28,110 bases of DNA, from assembly GCA_051453625.1 (NCBI GenBank), contig JBOZIK010000001.1, positions 290,420,041-290,448,150 on the forward strand, in the 5' to 3' direction. Below the pieces are notes generated by a model that was not told where the DNA came from, did not search any database, and saw nothing but the letters and a program-made list of their open reading frames with translations. This DNA is from Welwitschia mirabilis. Taxonomy: Eukaryota > Gnetophyta > Gnetopsida > Welwitschiales. Shown piece after piece: positions 17,515 through 26,553 of this stretch; position 1 is the first letter of the stretch; each line of letters begins with the position of its first letter. Made by a program: the position numbers and the translations under genes.

Positions 17515-18290
17515 TAGTCAATAGAGTTGCACATGGATGACACTAACACTCTAAATTTTTCTAAGAGACTTAGGGCATATTTGGCAGGGGAAATGGTAAT
17601 CTTTTTGGGAATTTGGTTAATTTCTAGCCCAAAAAAGCATGACAATGAGCCCATCTGTAATGTGACATCCCTAACTTTCTACTCATGATGTTCTTGAACC
17701 AAATTTCTAGGGCTTCAGAAGATGAAAAATAGATTAGGTCTTGAACATGAAGACTTATAAATACATAGTTATCTCCACATGTCTCCATTTGTAGATTATT
17801 GATTGATATGCCAAAGTGATGATGCCTTCTTGCTTGAGGCGAGTAGCGATCCTCAAATACAATGCTCATAGGGCCTACTTTAGTTAGTGAAATGCCTTGT
17901 GAAGATGACACAGTTTGTCTTCCTAGTTGGGTACGTTAAATCCTTTGGGTTGTTCTGCATATACTCTTTGCACAGCAACATTCATTTATTATATTAAATG
18001 CTTATGTCGTGCAGGGGTAGAAGTATATATTATCATTTAAAGTCATGATACAGGTGCAAAGCTTTCTTCAAAATAGACCTCCTTGTTGAAGGCACTCCTT
18101 TGCAATATGAGCTAGAAGTATACATACCATTTCAAGTCATGATACATGTGCAAAACTTTCTACAAAGTTGGCATCTTGTAGTTGAAGTTATCTCTTTCTA
18201 GTGAGACAAGCTTTGAAGTTGGTGATGTTGCCATGTTGATCTCTCTTGACTTTGAAGATCCGTTTTAGGCCAATTACTACTTGGTCTATA
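17515..18290 (-). pseudogene. Ty1/copia reverse transcriptase remnant
   Basis: From 18290 downward the - strand reads FKVKRDQHGNITNFKACL ('(W)V(F/Y)K.K.D..G.I.RYKARLVAKG'), then NKEVYFEESFAPVS ('GVDF.ETFAPV'), then VYAEQPKGF.VP.*EDKLCHL ('EVYMEQP.GF......VC.L'), then KAFH*LK*A ('KALYGLKQAPR'). A longer open frame (17911 to 17624) has VFISLHVQDLIYFSSSEALE ('LYVDDLI.TG') and ends HAFLG. AKYALSLLEKF follows near 17590 to 17555. The catalytic YVDD is HVQD, so the enzyme is dead. A 58-bp segment inside is duplicated (18018-18075 and 18113-18170). Confidence 0.85.
18018..18170 (+). repeat. Direct duplication of about 58 bp inside the copia RT
   Basis: tagaagtata followed by aagtcatgatacaggtgcaaa (18018-18075) recurs at 18113-18170 as tagaagtata and aagtcatgatacatgtgcaaa, with an offset of 95 bases. 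It repeats the ESFAPV/ESFAHV part of RT, so the duplication arose within the element sequence. The unit plus spacer may be a tandem 95-bp duplication in which half has decayed. Confidence 0.7.
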
Positions 18291-18970
18291 GGCTGAGGAC
18301 ATATTTTTCTGAATTTGCTTCATTTCTTTTTATATGAAGTTACTAAAAACATAAAATGAGAAACATAGTGGAAACTGGAAGACGATGAACAATGTCACAT
18401 TTGAAAGTTAGGAGAAGAAACATATCTTTTCAAGTATACTAGTCAAAATACTAACTAAAATATGGTCATTATCATACTATTTAAAATTGTAGAATCATTG
18501 TAAAAATGCTTGAAATTGTCATTGAAGTTTAAAAATTGATGGGTCTAGAGACACTAGCAATTCAAAATTGAAATAAGTGGTAGTTTGGTAACAATGAAGA
18601 TGCATTCAAAAAACTACAGTTAAGTAAACCTCCTTGAACTTTCTATGAAATGATTTTAGAAGTGCAAGAAGCCTGTTTCAAATGAAGGCAAGGTTTCAAC
18701 ATCATTGTGAGATCTTTTAAAGTTTCATAACAACAATTCTTCATGGCTTCTCGTTTCTTCTTCAAAAAATTGGAAACGCAGTGTTTCTATTGTGATTCTT
18801 GCAACTATGATTGGTGTCATCCATCATGGATTGTGTTGTGGCGTGACAAAACCAGATGACTAACCATTAGAGTTTGCTGCCCTCACTAAAACCACGCAAA
18901 AATCCGAATTTGTTCTGTCACTAGCAAAGCCACACTAGGACCATGCGGAGGGTTATGATGTTGCAGTCAG
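18291..18970 (-). other. Unrecognised stretch within the copia element
   Basis: It lies between the pre-RT linker and the RT. In an intact copia element the two are joined by only about 100-200 bases, so several hundred extra bases are probably an insertion or rearranged DNA. No motif is seen on either strand. Confidence 0.4.
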
Positions 18971-19276
18971 CTAACATGTCAAGTGAAATTCAAGGCTGTA
19001 GGACTTCAAATGTTTGATACCATGGGGTTGCAGCATGACACCATGAGTATGGGTACCATGATGAGAAGAGGACAGTGCTCTCCTAATGGGATTTGTAGTG
19101 TGAGATAAGGTGTTTGCAAGAGAATCAGTTTCTTGGGCAATGGAAGAGGGAATCACATTACTTATATAAATATGGTGATTACTTTTAGGATTTAGGAGGT
19201 TGACAAGGGTAGAAGTCCATGGGGATAGATTCTTTAACAAAACATAGATTCTAAGATGTTTTAAAAAGGGTTTCAT
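18971..19276 (-). pseudogene. Copia linker before RT (MVTRS-type motif)
   Basis: The - strand frame is Ser/Thr/Pro/His-rich, as the stretch between integrase and RT in copia polyproteins usually is. It ends with HGIKHLKSYSLEFHLTC; a +1 frame of the same bases gives a Met-Val start followed by NPMVSNI. Together they resemble the 'HPMVTRSK.GI.KPK' boundary that precedes RT. The assignment rests on position and this weak motif. Confidence 0.5.
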
Positions 19277-19525
19277 TACTTAACTAAGGAATTATGGTGT
19301 GTCAGGCAATGGTGATAAACTAATGTTACAAAAATGATGACTATGGTATGAACTGTTCTCTGAATTTTTCAAGAAAGACAACCACTTGACAGCAGTTTTA
19401 CCTTGCTCAGAAGCTGAGATTGGTAAACTTGTTATTGTCAGATTTTTAGTATTGGTTGCTTATGGTTAGTGACACCGAGATGGTTAGTTGAGGCTGAAGA
19501 GTGTGTGAGTCTGGATGAAGAATAA
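19277..19525. other. Unrecognised stretch where copia integrase should be
   Basis: No integrase DDE or zinc-finger motif is readable on the - strand. On the + strand the frame of the next entry extends back to about 19480 with one stop (TAA at 19523-19525). Confidence 0.35.
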
Positions 19526-19678
19526 CGGGCAATTTTGTCCCTGCTATCTAACGAGAAGATGGTGGATCTGGTTCCATCTAAATATAAAGCATCTGAAAAA
19601 GAGGGTAATTCTAAACCTAAGACAAAAAGGGCTAATAAAGCATCTGATATAGATGGAAATGATACTGATGATTCTTGA
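19526..19678 (+). other. Hydrophilic open stretch of unknown origin
   Basis: A 50-codon frame ending in TGA (19676-19678) encodes a charged peptide with SLLSNEKMVDLVPSKYKASE and then KPKTKRANKASDIDGNDTDD. It looks like part of a nuclear host protein rather than of a transposon, and it reads antisense to the copia element. It has no start codon of its own and no domain that I recognise. It could be a captured exon fragment or chance. Confidence 0.25.
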
Positions 19679-19752
19679 TATAGATTTCTTTAATGATTCG
19701 TGATATGGATTTCTTTACAGATATAGATTTATTCAGATATAGATCTTTTTAT
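19677..19752 (+). repeat. Short degenerate repeat, gatatagattt, four copies
   Basis: gatatagattt, gatatggattt, gatatagattt and gatatagatct occur with spacings of roughly 16-25 bases. The array starts at the end of the open stretch above and probably grew by slippage. Confidence 0.6.
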
Positions 19753-20554
19753 CACGTGTCGAAGGTGCAAATATAGATGATGCTTCAAAAGGTTTGAATA
19801 ATGCTATAGAATTTGCCTCCATTTGATTTTGAACTGCCTGCACTGAAATGGAAATCATCCTGCTGATGCCATTAATATTTGAGTAAGATGCATTGTTAGG
19901 AAGGGACATGGTGCTGCTACATCAGTAGAAGATGCTGTAAATTTGCATTGTTGATCTATGGTGGAATAGTGTGTGGTGAGAGCTCTTCATAGGATGCAGC
20001 TAGTCCATGTAGTCCATTGCTGGAAAGCAATGCTTTGTGATGATTCAGTGGTATGTGTGATTTGTTGTCGCTGTTGTTACTTTCATCCATTAACCTGCAG
20101 TTAGAAGCAAGGTTATTTGCAGAATCTTCTTGTTGTCAAAGAGAGCCATGGCTAGCAGTGAGGGGACCATTTACTCTTGTGATATCAATGATGCTTTTAG
20201 AGACACCTGTCTTGACATGATACTGCTTAATGGATGCCTTTTGTTGCTGACAGACTGAGTTTAAAGAGTGAAGTGTGGATGACATGAACACTGACAAGGA
20301 TCTGGGTAGGTTGTTTAATGTTGGGAAGGATGTGATCAGTATTGTGGTGTCTTGTCTACTATTAGGAATGCTAGTAGTATAAAGAAAGGATGTGCCACTG
20401 TTAAATGACAGGTTGGCGGTGAGTATTCCCACTTTCAGTGGAAGATAGACTTGTGTTTAAGGCGAGGAGGACATTTCATCTTAGGCTTCTTGCATGGATT
20501 CTTTTGGATTCATTGGAAGATAGGTGGAGTTTTAATAAGGAGGAATTAATATTT
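19753..20554. other. Unrecognised middle of the copia element
   Basis: The 98-codon - strand frame at 20136-20432 is Ser/Thr-rich and has no family motif. The + strand also shows only short frames. Protease and integrase of the element are expected here but cannot be identified, so this part was replaced or is too decayed. Confidence 0.4.
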
Positions 20555-20646
20555 GAATTGTTGGGTCATACAGTACCCCAGATTGTCCAAGAGCCAATAG
20601 TAGAATTATTGGGGTCACAATGTACCCCAAATTGTGCAAGAGCCTT
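20555..20646 (+). repeat. Tandem duplication, 48-bp unit, two copies
   Basis: gaattgttgggtcatacagt (20555 on) and gaattattggggtcacaatg (20603 on) begin two copies that continue with accccagattgt/accccaaattgt and caagagcc. The period is 48, a multiple of three, so a + strand frame reads ELLG twice. It lies just downstream of gag in the copia element. Confidence 0.75.
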
Positions 20647-20659
20647 CTAGATTGCGAAT

Positions 20660-21260
20660 ATGGTAGGGTCAGATTGTCTTAACAAAATCCTTAACACTTT
20701 TGCAACAATTGCCGCATCATCAAGCTTATTAACTACTATGTGTAGATCATTGGGTTTGGTTTTTTTTTCTTTTTTTTTTAATTGAGTGGGAATCTCTTGA
20801 CATACAGGTAACAAACTTGTTGATCCCTAACCATTAGGGATTCAAATTCTCTTCTGAGTATTCTGACAACTTGAACTCTTGCCAATCCTTTGAAAGCAAT
20901 TTGAAATGCATGCCATGCATCCTTGGGATATCTATGTTCATCAATCCTCGGACTGCTTGTTTCAGCCATGGCTGTTTTGAATGATCAATAGTGCTTTCTC
21001 ATCTCACTTTCTCAAAGGTTGCAACTCTTTCTTCTTCTTCTTTTTCCTTTTTTAGCCTAATTATTTTTTTGGGAAGGAGAAGCAACAACAACAGTATCTA
21101 CTGTGTTTCTGAAACATGTTGTGACCAGATTCCATTGTTCTTGCAAAAGCAAAAGTGTCCCCATCCTAATACCATAGTATTCATAGTTGTCACCATTGAA
21201 AACTGGAATATGAAGCAAAAGAATACCAGAATTGTTTTGACATATTGGAGTAGTTGTCAT
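20660..21260 (-). pseudogene. Ty1/copia gag remnant (DUF4219 and UBN2)
   Basis: The - strand frame from 21260 reads IPVFNGDNYEYYGIRMGTLL and then QEQWNLV, the N-terminal gag motif 'IP.F.G.NY..W...M...L....LW..V'. After a break, 20969-20778 reads YPKDAWHAFQIAFKGLARVQ and then LRREFESLMV, the UBN2 motif 'T.KEAWD.L...Y.G...VK...L..LRREFE.L.M'. Next, about 20750-20690 gives DDAAIVAKVLRIL ('.D..VV.KILRSL'). Gag packages element RNA. The order and closeness to the primer-binding site confirm the element's orientation. At least two frameshifts break it. Confidence 0.85.
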
Positions 21261-21274
21261 GAACTATCCTAAAA

Positions 21275-21286
21275 GCTCTAATACCA
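21275..21286 (-). other. Primer-binding site of the minus-strand copia element
   Basis: The - strand reads tggtattagagc, one transition from the initiator tRNA-Met complement tggtatcagagc used by most plant copia elements. It lies 5 bases after the CA that ends the 5' LTR. Confidence 0.85.
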
Positions 21287-21291
21287 CTTAT

Positions 21292-21590
21292 TGGGATTGA
21301 TGGCACAAGAAACCAGTTCATAGTGAGAACTATGAAATTGAAACATACACTAAGATATTGTATTTGACTACATTGATACAAGCATCAAGACCATGCCCTT
21401 ATATATGTGAATACATGCTAAAGATACCAGAGATATTCTAGGGAAATTACAAAGAATGATAACCACTTGAGAATAGAACAGGGAGTTACATATTCCAAGA
21501 ATATAGGAATATCTGAGAGGTTCATGGTTTTATGATCGATTTCTTTAGTACATTAACAAGATTCTAAACTTAAGACTGTAGGAGCAAACA
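21292..21590 (-). repeat. 5' LTR of the minus-strand copia element
   Basis: It aligns with the LTR at 15870-16174 throughout. On the - strand it starts TGTTTGCTCC, a decayed form of TGTTGGGAAG, and ends CCCA five bases before the primer-binding site. Confidence 0.8.
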
Positions 21591-22639
21591 TTAATATAAA
21601 GTTCTCAGATCTAAGAAGTCGAGTGCTAGAGATAAGCTTGAGGTTCCATTATGACAACATAGAAAGGTTTATTGATTGAATTACCAAAACTCATAACAAT
21701 GTTATGGACATGAACCCATAGACTAAGGAGTTGAATTTGTATTGTGGGCAAGGCCATAGGGCAGTACACCTACTAGTATCATGATCCTTGACTTATATGT
21801 CCATAGAACATTTGAGGGATTGTCATGATAGTCTCATTTATTATCATCTATTATATTCTTTTAGCGTCTTGGATGCTGCCATGTTGTAGCCTCTGCCTGC
21901 CTATTAAACTAAGGCATAGAAAAACGTTGAATATTTTTTGTGTTGTTGACCTGTTTTGTGGAATATGTAGCTGTATAGTTACAAATGCATGGCCTTCTTA
22001 TGAAGTAGCATATGATCTGCAAGCTGCCTATAATATCTAGCCCTCATCATGAGAATGTCCACATATAATTCATACGACTCAGATTTTTTTCTGGTTTATG
22101 TGTTAATTTGATGTGCTGTTTGAAAGAAATGAGACACATAGAGTTGAGTGTATCTGGGTGTTATCAAAATAAAAGACACTGCATCTGTAACAAAAGGCAC
22201 ATTTGCAAGTAGAGGCTACTATGAGATGAAGCATTCTCATGAAGAAATATGAATCTGTACAATTTGATAGCAATTGTGTGAAATCAAAATGGTAAAAGTA
22301 ATTTTAATCCCTCTATACAGAATTGCATATTTGAATGCAAAATCATTGTGGTGATTAAGCCAAAACTATATCTAAAAGAATGTATAGATATTTTGCATTG
22401 CAAACTTTTGATTCTTGAAGGTGCTATGACTAACAAAGTCGCTGCTTAAAGCAACATTTGTTTTTTGAATAAAGATTGACATCTTCGGTGTTGCAAAATT
22501 TGGGAAGACAAGCATCCTCTAGCAGTTTGAACTTCCAGGTTTACTTAATAGAGAAGGAAGGAGGGGTGAACCATTTCGAGGCATATCATGCCTCTTAAGA
22601 GAAGACACATAAAACAGCATGTTAAAGAAGAAAAATTTG
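21591..22639. other. No recognised gene or element
   Basis: The stretch lies between the copia element and the second LINE. The only notable frame (21825-22040, + strand) is Cys-rich and hydrophobic and has no known motif. It may be GCP6 intron sequence or an old repeat. Confidence 0.45.
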
Positions 22640-22699
22640 ATGATCATAAACAATTCTTTTGGTTGAAATGGAGATTTTTGATTTAGCCTCATATTACTG

Positions 22700-23190
22700 T
22701 GCTTCTTTGAATGCTACTTTATATAATGCCAGTACAAATCTTCAAAGGACCACCATTTTTAGTTCTTAGAAGCAAGTGTGGTTCATCTAGCACAAAAAAA
22801 GAAGAAATATTGTTTGTGGGGATTTTAATTCAAGGACAAGATCTAATAAGGTGGAGCTGTTAGAATGACAATCTCCTAATGAATGGGTAGGGGATGCTGC
22901 CAATAATACTTTGAACCAGATCTTCTCAAGATACCATTGTTAACAAAATGGGATGACAGCTACTGGCATAAGGTCAAAGAATTGATCTTCTAATTTTTAA
23001 CAAGATGTCAGTTTTCCTAGGTTGTGAGACCTTCACATTTACAAGGTGTCAAGGAAAATCTTGCATTGATTTGCTTTTATCCATTGTAAGAGTATTTGTT
23101 ATGTCCGGTAATTTTAAATGGCAGCTGCATTAGTTGAATCTTCACATCATCATCTGGATCTCACAGTCCAAATTAGCTTGCAATTGGAAA
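22700..23190 (+). pseudogene. LINE endonuclease (EEP family) remnant
   Basis: NIVCGDFNSRTRSNKVELLE is read at about 22808-22866, matching the '(V/I)GDFNAR' catalytic motif of exonuclease-endonuclease-phosphatase nucleases that nick the target. DAANNTLNQIFSRYH follows, as in the family's stretch about 25 residues later. ESSHHHLDLTVQI near 23140 is probably the decayed 'SDH.....' end motif. Several TGA and TAA stops interrupt it. Confidence 0.7.
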
Positions 23191-23779
23191 ATAAATGGTC
23201 TCAGAAAGTGAAAGGTTTGCAACAAAATTAAAAGAAAAATATAAGGGCAAGTCTAAAACAACAGGAATCAGGGAATTAGGTAAAAGAGCTTGCTAAAGCA
23301 TGATAAGACACAGTTAAACACATCACCAGCAGATGGTACTCAAGGTATAAGAAGACCATTTCTTATGAAGGGTGTAAAATTGCCGGATTCGAAAGGAAAA
23401 CAGTTCAGTTAATAAAATGGCAAAGGCATATGAAATTTAAATTGGAAAGAAGAAAATTTTTTTAATAAATGATCCACATGCAAACCTCATGAATGATCAA
23501 GAAGGAGCTGAGGAATTCCTGGAGGCTCTTCCACAGCAGAATACCATAAGGATTGAATTTTTTTTCCTTCAGATATACTTCAGACAAGAATATTAAATTA
23601 GTATTGAAGAACTAGAGAAAGGTATTAATAGACTAGCTACAGTAAAAGCAACGATGCAGATGGTTTGTAGATGTAACTTTTGAAATGGGAAGTAAATTGA
23701 TATGTATGTAGATATGGATGAAATTAGCAAGGGAGTGGTTTCATAGTTGGATAGATGATGGAAAATCAGCATGATTGTC
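23191..23779 (+). pseudogene. LINE region between endonuclease and RT
   Basis: By position this is the linker between the two enzymes. A stretch at about 23480-23560 reads NDPHANLMNDQEGAEEFLEA, a plausible piece of ORF2, but I cannot match it. Minus-strand frames here (23593-23971) are shadows. Confidence 0.45.
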
Positions 23780-24540
23780 ATACTTTTCAACAAAGGGGAT
23801 AGAGTCAATCTTGACAGTTATAGACTCATTTGTCATTAGCAACATCTGCGCCAAGTTATTAGGCATTACCTTAGGGAAGAAAATTGGAAAATGGGCATAG
23901 GATAACAAAGGAACAAACAAAGAGCAATACCATAGGAAGGTTCTAAGTAAATTCATTCCACTATTAACCACTTGGTGAACATTAGATATTGTATGGAGTA
24001 TGCAAAAGGTGCCAATGATAATATTTTTGTTTGCTTTGGAGACCTTAGTGAAGCTAATTTCTTGTCACTACAAGTAATCTTTGATATTGCTTGGTTAACC
24101 TTGGCATCACTTCAATTTTACTAGGAGCTAGTTAGAAATTTATATGAAGATGTTACTATAGAATTCAATGCATTGGATGATTTGTTTGAGCTTGTAAGCA
24201 AGCGATCAAGCAGGGCTATTTTGTTCCCTTACGTTATTTGAAAGTGTTATTGACGAGTTGAAAGACTAGATGCAAAGTGTGCTAAAACATTCCATTAAGA
24301 TAGGTGATCTTTTGATTAATTTCTTGCTCTTTGCTAACACCATTCCATGTGTTTCTACTTTAGAATTAAGTATGCCAAAAATTCTGCGTATGTTATTTGC
24401 TTATTATAACTACACAAGAATGAAAATTAATGTAGGGAAAACCAAGATTATTTGTTGTGGGTCTAGAAGAACAAATATTATTTCTATCTTGATAATAAGA
24501 AGGCAGAGGTAGTTACTTCTCACAAATAATCGGGTCTTGA
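23780..24540 (+). pseudogene. LINE reverse transcriptase remnant
   Basis: NKGDRVNLDSYRLI occurs near 23790 ('FKKGD..DP.NYR.I'). After several frameshifts the frame at 24270 reads HSIKIGDLLINFLLFANTIP and then MKINVGKTKIICC, corresponding to '....LLLFADDIV' and 'L.IN..KTKIM'. The catalytic FADD is FANT, so both aspartates are lost. The fragment keeps the correct spacing between the motifs. Confidence 0.8.
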
Positions 24541-24990
24541 ATGCTCAAATAATTATAAATGGGTTAAGTATGTGAAGGAAAGGATTCAAGGTGGAATGAA
24601 TGCTCTTTATGGATTGAGGAGCAAGTGTAAAAAGGCAAGGATTTGTGCTTGGCAAATAAGGAAGCAATTATTTCAAACAACTGTGTGTACTATTGTCCTT
24701 TATGATTCTCCAATTTGGCGGCCAATCTTAGCAGAGAGATGGTAGAAGGAAATTGAAAGAGTTTAAAAGTAGTTAAGATTAGGAGAATTGTAGGTAACAA
24801 TTGTTACTTATATTCAAAAGATGGCAAATAATACCAAAACCAAATCTTGTAAAGGTGTTTTGGGAGCTAGACAAAATGAAGGTTGGTTTTATCAAGGTAA
24901 ATAATGATTGGAAAAATGTAAGATTTTTAGTGAAGACTTGAGCTATCAAGCTAAGAATATTTGAGAAATAGTAAAGAATAATATACAACA
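24541..24990 (+). pseudogene. LINE ORF2 C-terminal region
   Basis: YVKERIQGGMNALYGLRSKC is followed by WQIRKQLFQTTVCTIVLYDS and PIW.....ERW, a known order ('R...G..A.Y.L.N.C....W..KK.LF.TLV.PV.LYG.E.WG....W') downstream of RT in plant LINEs. The fragment fades near 24960. Confidence 0.75.
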
Positions 24991-25047
24991 AAATTTTGAT
25001 CCCACATATGAGTTATTATGAAGCTAAACCTTGTATTTCCCCCTTTA

Positions 25048-25409
25048 TGTTGAAAGTGACCTTATGCTATAAACTTTAAAAAAAGTTCAAAAGTTGGGGA
25101 AAAAAGGTGTGTGGGGTCAATGTTAATTTAAGGCTTTGTATCAAACCCTCAGGCTACTTAAGGTTATAAATTGAGGGTAGAGGTTCCTTGTGAGCTTGTG
25201 GTTGTGGCCAAAGTCATTTGCAATCTCACTTGTGGTTATCGCTTGAGCTATAGGAACAACTCCCGTTCCTTGTGATTGCTCGGTTTGTAGTTGGGCTAAT
25301 AGAGCTTTGTGCTAGCTCGAGGAAGTAGGTTAAAAAGGGTCCAAACTTATTACGTTGTTTGGGTGCTTGCTTGTTTTCTTTTTTGCTTTCTTTGCTTGTT
25401 TTCATTACA
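25048..25409 (+). repeat. Probable 5' LTR of the plus-strand copia element
   Basis: The right end is supported by 'cattaca' directly before a primer-binding site. The left end, a TGTTG at 25048, is a guess. 'ggttataaattgaggg' near 25163 could be the LTR TATA box. No matching 3' LTR is in the window. Confidence 0.4.
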
Positions 25410-25424
25410 ATGATATTAGGGTGC
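25410..25424 (+). other. Primer-binding site of the plus-strand copia element
   Basis: atgatattagggtgc is similar to tggtatcagagcc, with transitions at most differing positions and one inserted base. It lies just before the gag leader. Confidence 0.5.
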
Positions 25425-25610
25425 ATAGGTTATTTTCCTACTTCATCGCAGTTAATTTTTCATCCACACGGGTGGCAAACAGACATGAACACTTATAGAT
25501 GACAAACAGGCTTGTCGGAGTAGAGAATTGGGTTCATTGAAGATCTTCTCTACTTGAAATATCATAGTATTATTCTCAAATCAAACAATGAAGTGAAGGT
25601 GGCTTCTTGA
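25425..25610 (+). other. Leader of the plus-strand copia element
   Basis: Sequence between the primer-binding site and the recognisable gag; no motif is seen. Confidence 0.4.
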
Positions 25611-26175
25611 TTGCTAGATGTTGATTGGTCGAAGACATATTCAGATGTGGAATGGAGCGAGCTTAATAGGATAGCACTCAGACTGATTTGTCCTTGTCTT
25701 AGAAATCAAATACTTAATGTGTACAGAAGGGTAATGAAAGCTCAGGTCCTTTGGAAAAATCTACATGAAAGGTATGACAAGCCCACCAGAATGAATAAAT
25801 TTTACACTATTAATGTGGTTTCCAAAATCAAAATGAAGGGACACCATTGCAAGGTCACCTAGATGAAGTTCGTTGCCAGATTCATGGCAGACAGTTTTAC
25901 TACCTTGATAGCTGCTTCAAGACCTTTGTCATCATTAAAGATTGTTATTTTGAAGCTACTAGATGCAAAAAAGACTAAGACATTAGACTCATGTTGAGAA
26001 AGCACTTGTTGTCAACAGGTGGTATTCTTATAATAGAGATGGAAGAGGTGAACAAAGTAAAAGTAGAGAACCTTCTTGAGGAAGGAATTTGGAGTGCTAG
26101 TTCTGTAAGAAGAAGAATCATGTGAAAAATGGCTGTCATGCCTTTAACACGCAAAAGGAAAATGATGCAATAGGG
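25611..26175 (+). pseudogene. Ty1/copia gag remnant with zinc knuckle
   Basis: The first open stretch (25611-25862) reads DWSKTYSDVEWSELNRIALR, then QVLWKNLHERYDKPTRMNKF. This matches the copia gag pattern 'W...D..A...I...L.......TA...W..L...Y.....TNKLYL'. At 26095-26136 the frame reads C, a TAG stop, F-C-KKKN-H-VKNG-C, an exact C-x2-C-x4-H-x4-C zinc knuckle whose second residue (usually Trp or Tyr) became a stop. The zinc knuckle binds element RNA. Several frameshifts separate the pieces. Confidence 0.85.
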
Positions 26176-26553
26176 AAGTATCCAAAGGAACTTGATAGCT
26201 TATACCAAACAAATAAAGATGCAGGCTTGACCTTTTTTTATTTGGATTTAGTGGCAAATGTAACCCAAGACTTGGAAGAGGTTTGGACACTGGATAGTAG
26301 TATTTTTTTTTATGTTTGTCCAAATTGTAAATGCTTTAGTTCCTATGAAGCATGTTTGTCTAGAGTAGTTTGTGTTGCAAAGAGCAGAGAGCTCCAAATT
26401 CGATGTGTTGGCACTTTTGTGGTGAAGGAAGAGGATGGACAACTCAGGATAGTTAGGAATATCAAACATGTTCTAGAAATTACTAAGAATCTAATCTCTA
26501 TTGGATTGTCTGATGAGTTGGGCTATAGGTTTTTGTTTGTTAATCCTACATAG
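26176..26553 (+). pseudogene. Ty1/copia protease remnant
   Basis: VWTLDSSIFFYVCPNCKCFS and SYE at about 26280-26350 correspond to the copia protease start 'W.LDSGAS.H.T.....F..YE'. The active-site Asp-Ser-Gly is Asp-Ser-Ser. The frame stays open through VVKEEDGQLRIVRNIKHVLE and ITKNLISIGLSDELGY, the protease C-terminal part 'I.....DG....L.NV.HVP.L..NLIS...L...G'. This 143-codon frame (from 26122) is the best preserved coding piece of the element. Confidence 0.85.

Larger units (their letters stand above)
15870..21590 (-). mobile_element. Ty1/copia element with both LTRs, minus strand
   Basis: Read on the - strand, the order is: 5' LTR (21590 to 21292), primer-binding site (21286 to 21275), gag (21260 to about 20660), an unrecognised middle, a linker before RT (19276 to 18971), RT (about 18290 to 17515), RNase H (about 16640 to 16240), polypurine tract (16186 to 16175) and 3' LTR (16174 to 15870). 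Every part has stops or frameshifts. Protease and integrase should lie at about 19290-20650 but cannot be recognised. The element sits antisense to GCP6 and probably inside its intron. The five bases outside the two LTRs (gatat and ttaat) do not match, so no target-site duplication is claimed. Confidence 0.85.
22640..24990 (+). mobile_element. Second LINE (non-LTR retrotransposon) remnant
   Basis: Endonuclease (about 22700-23190), RT (about 23780-24540) and a C-terminal region (24540-24960) follow in the right order on the + strand. It differs from the L1-type LINE at 4899 in that the C-terminal part has the 'LYGL....K.A....W..R..LF...V..I.LY..P.W' wording of another plant LINE family and no zf-RVT box. 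No ends or target duplication could be defined. It is heavily frameshifted. Confidence 0.75.

Noticed and set aside
15870-21590. A 5-bp target-site duplication around the copia element
   Set aside because: The flanking five bases (gatat on the left, ttaat on the right) do not match, so no duplication is claimed.
21825-22040. Cys-rich 71-codon + strand frame
   Set aside because: No recognisable motif, no clear start context and no neighbouring coding sequence; it fits chance in AT-rich DNA.
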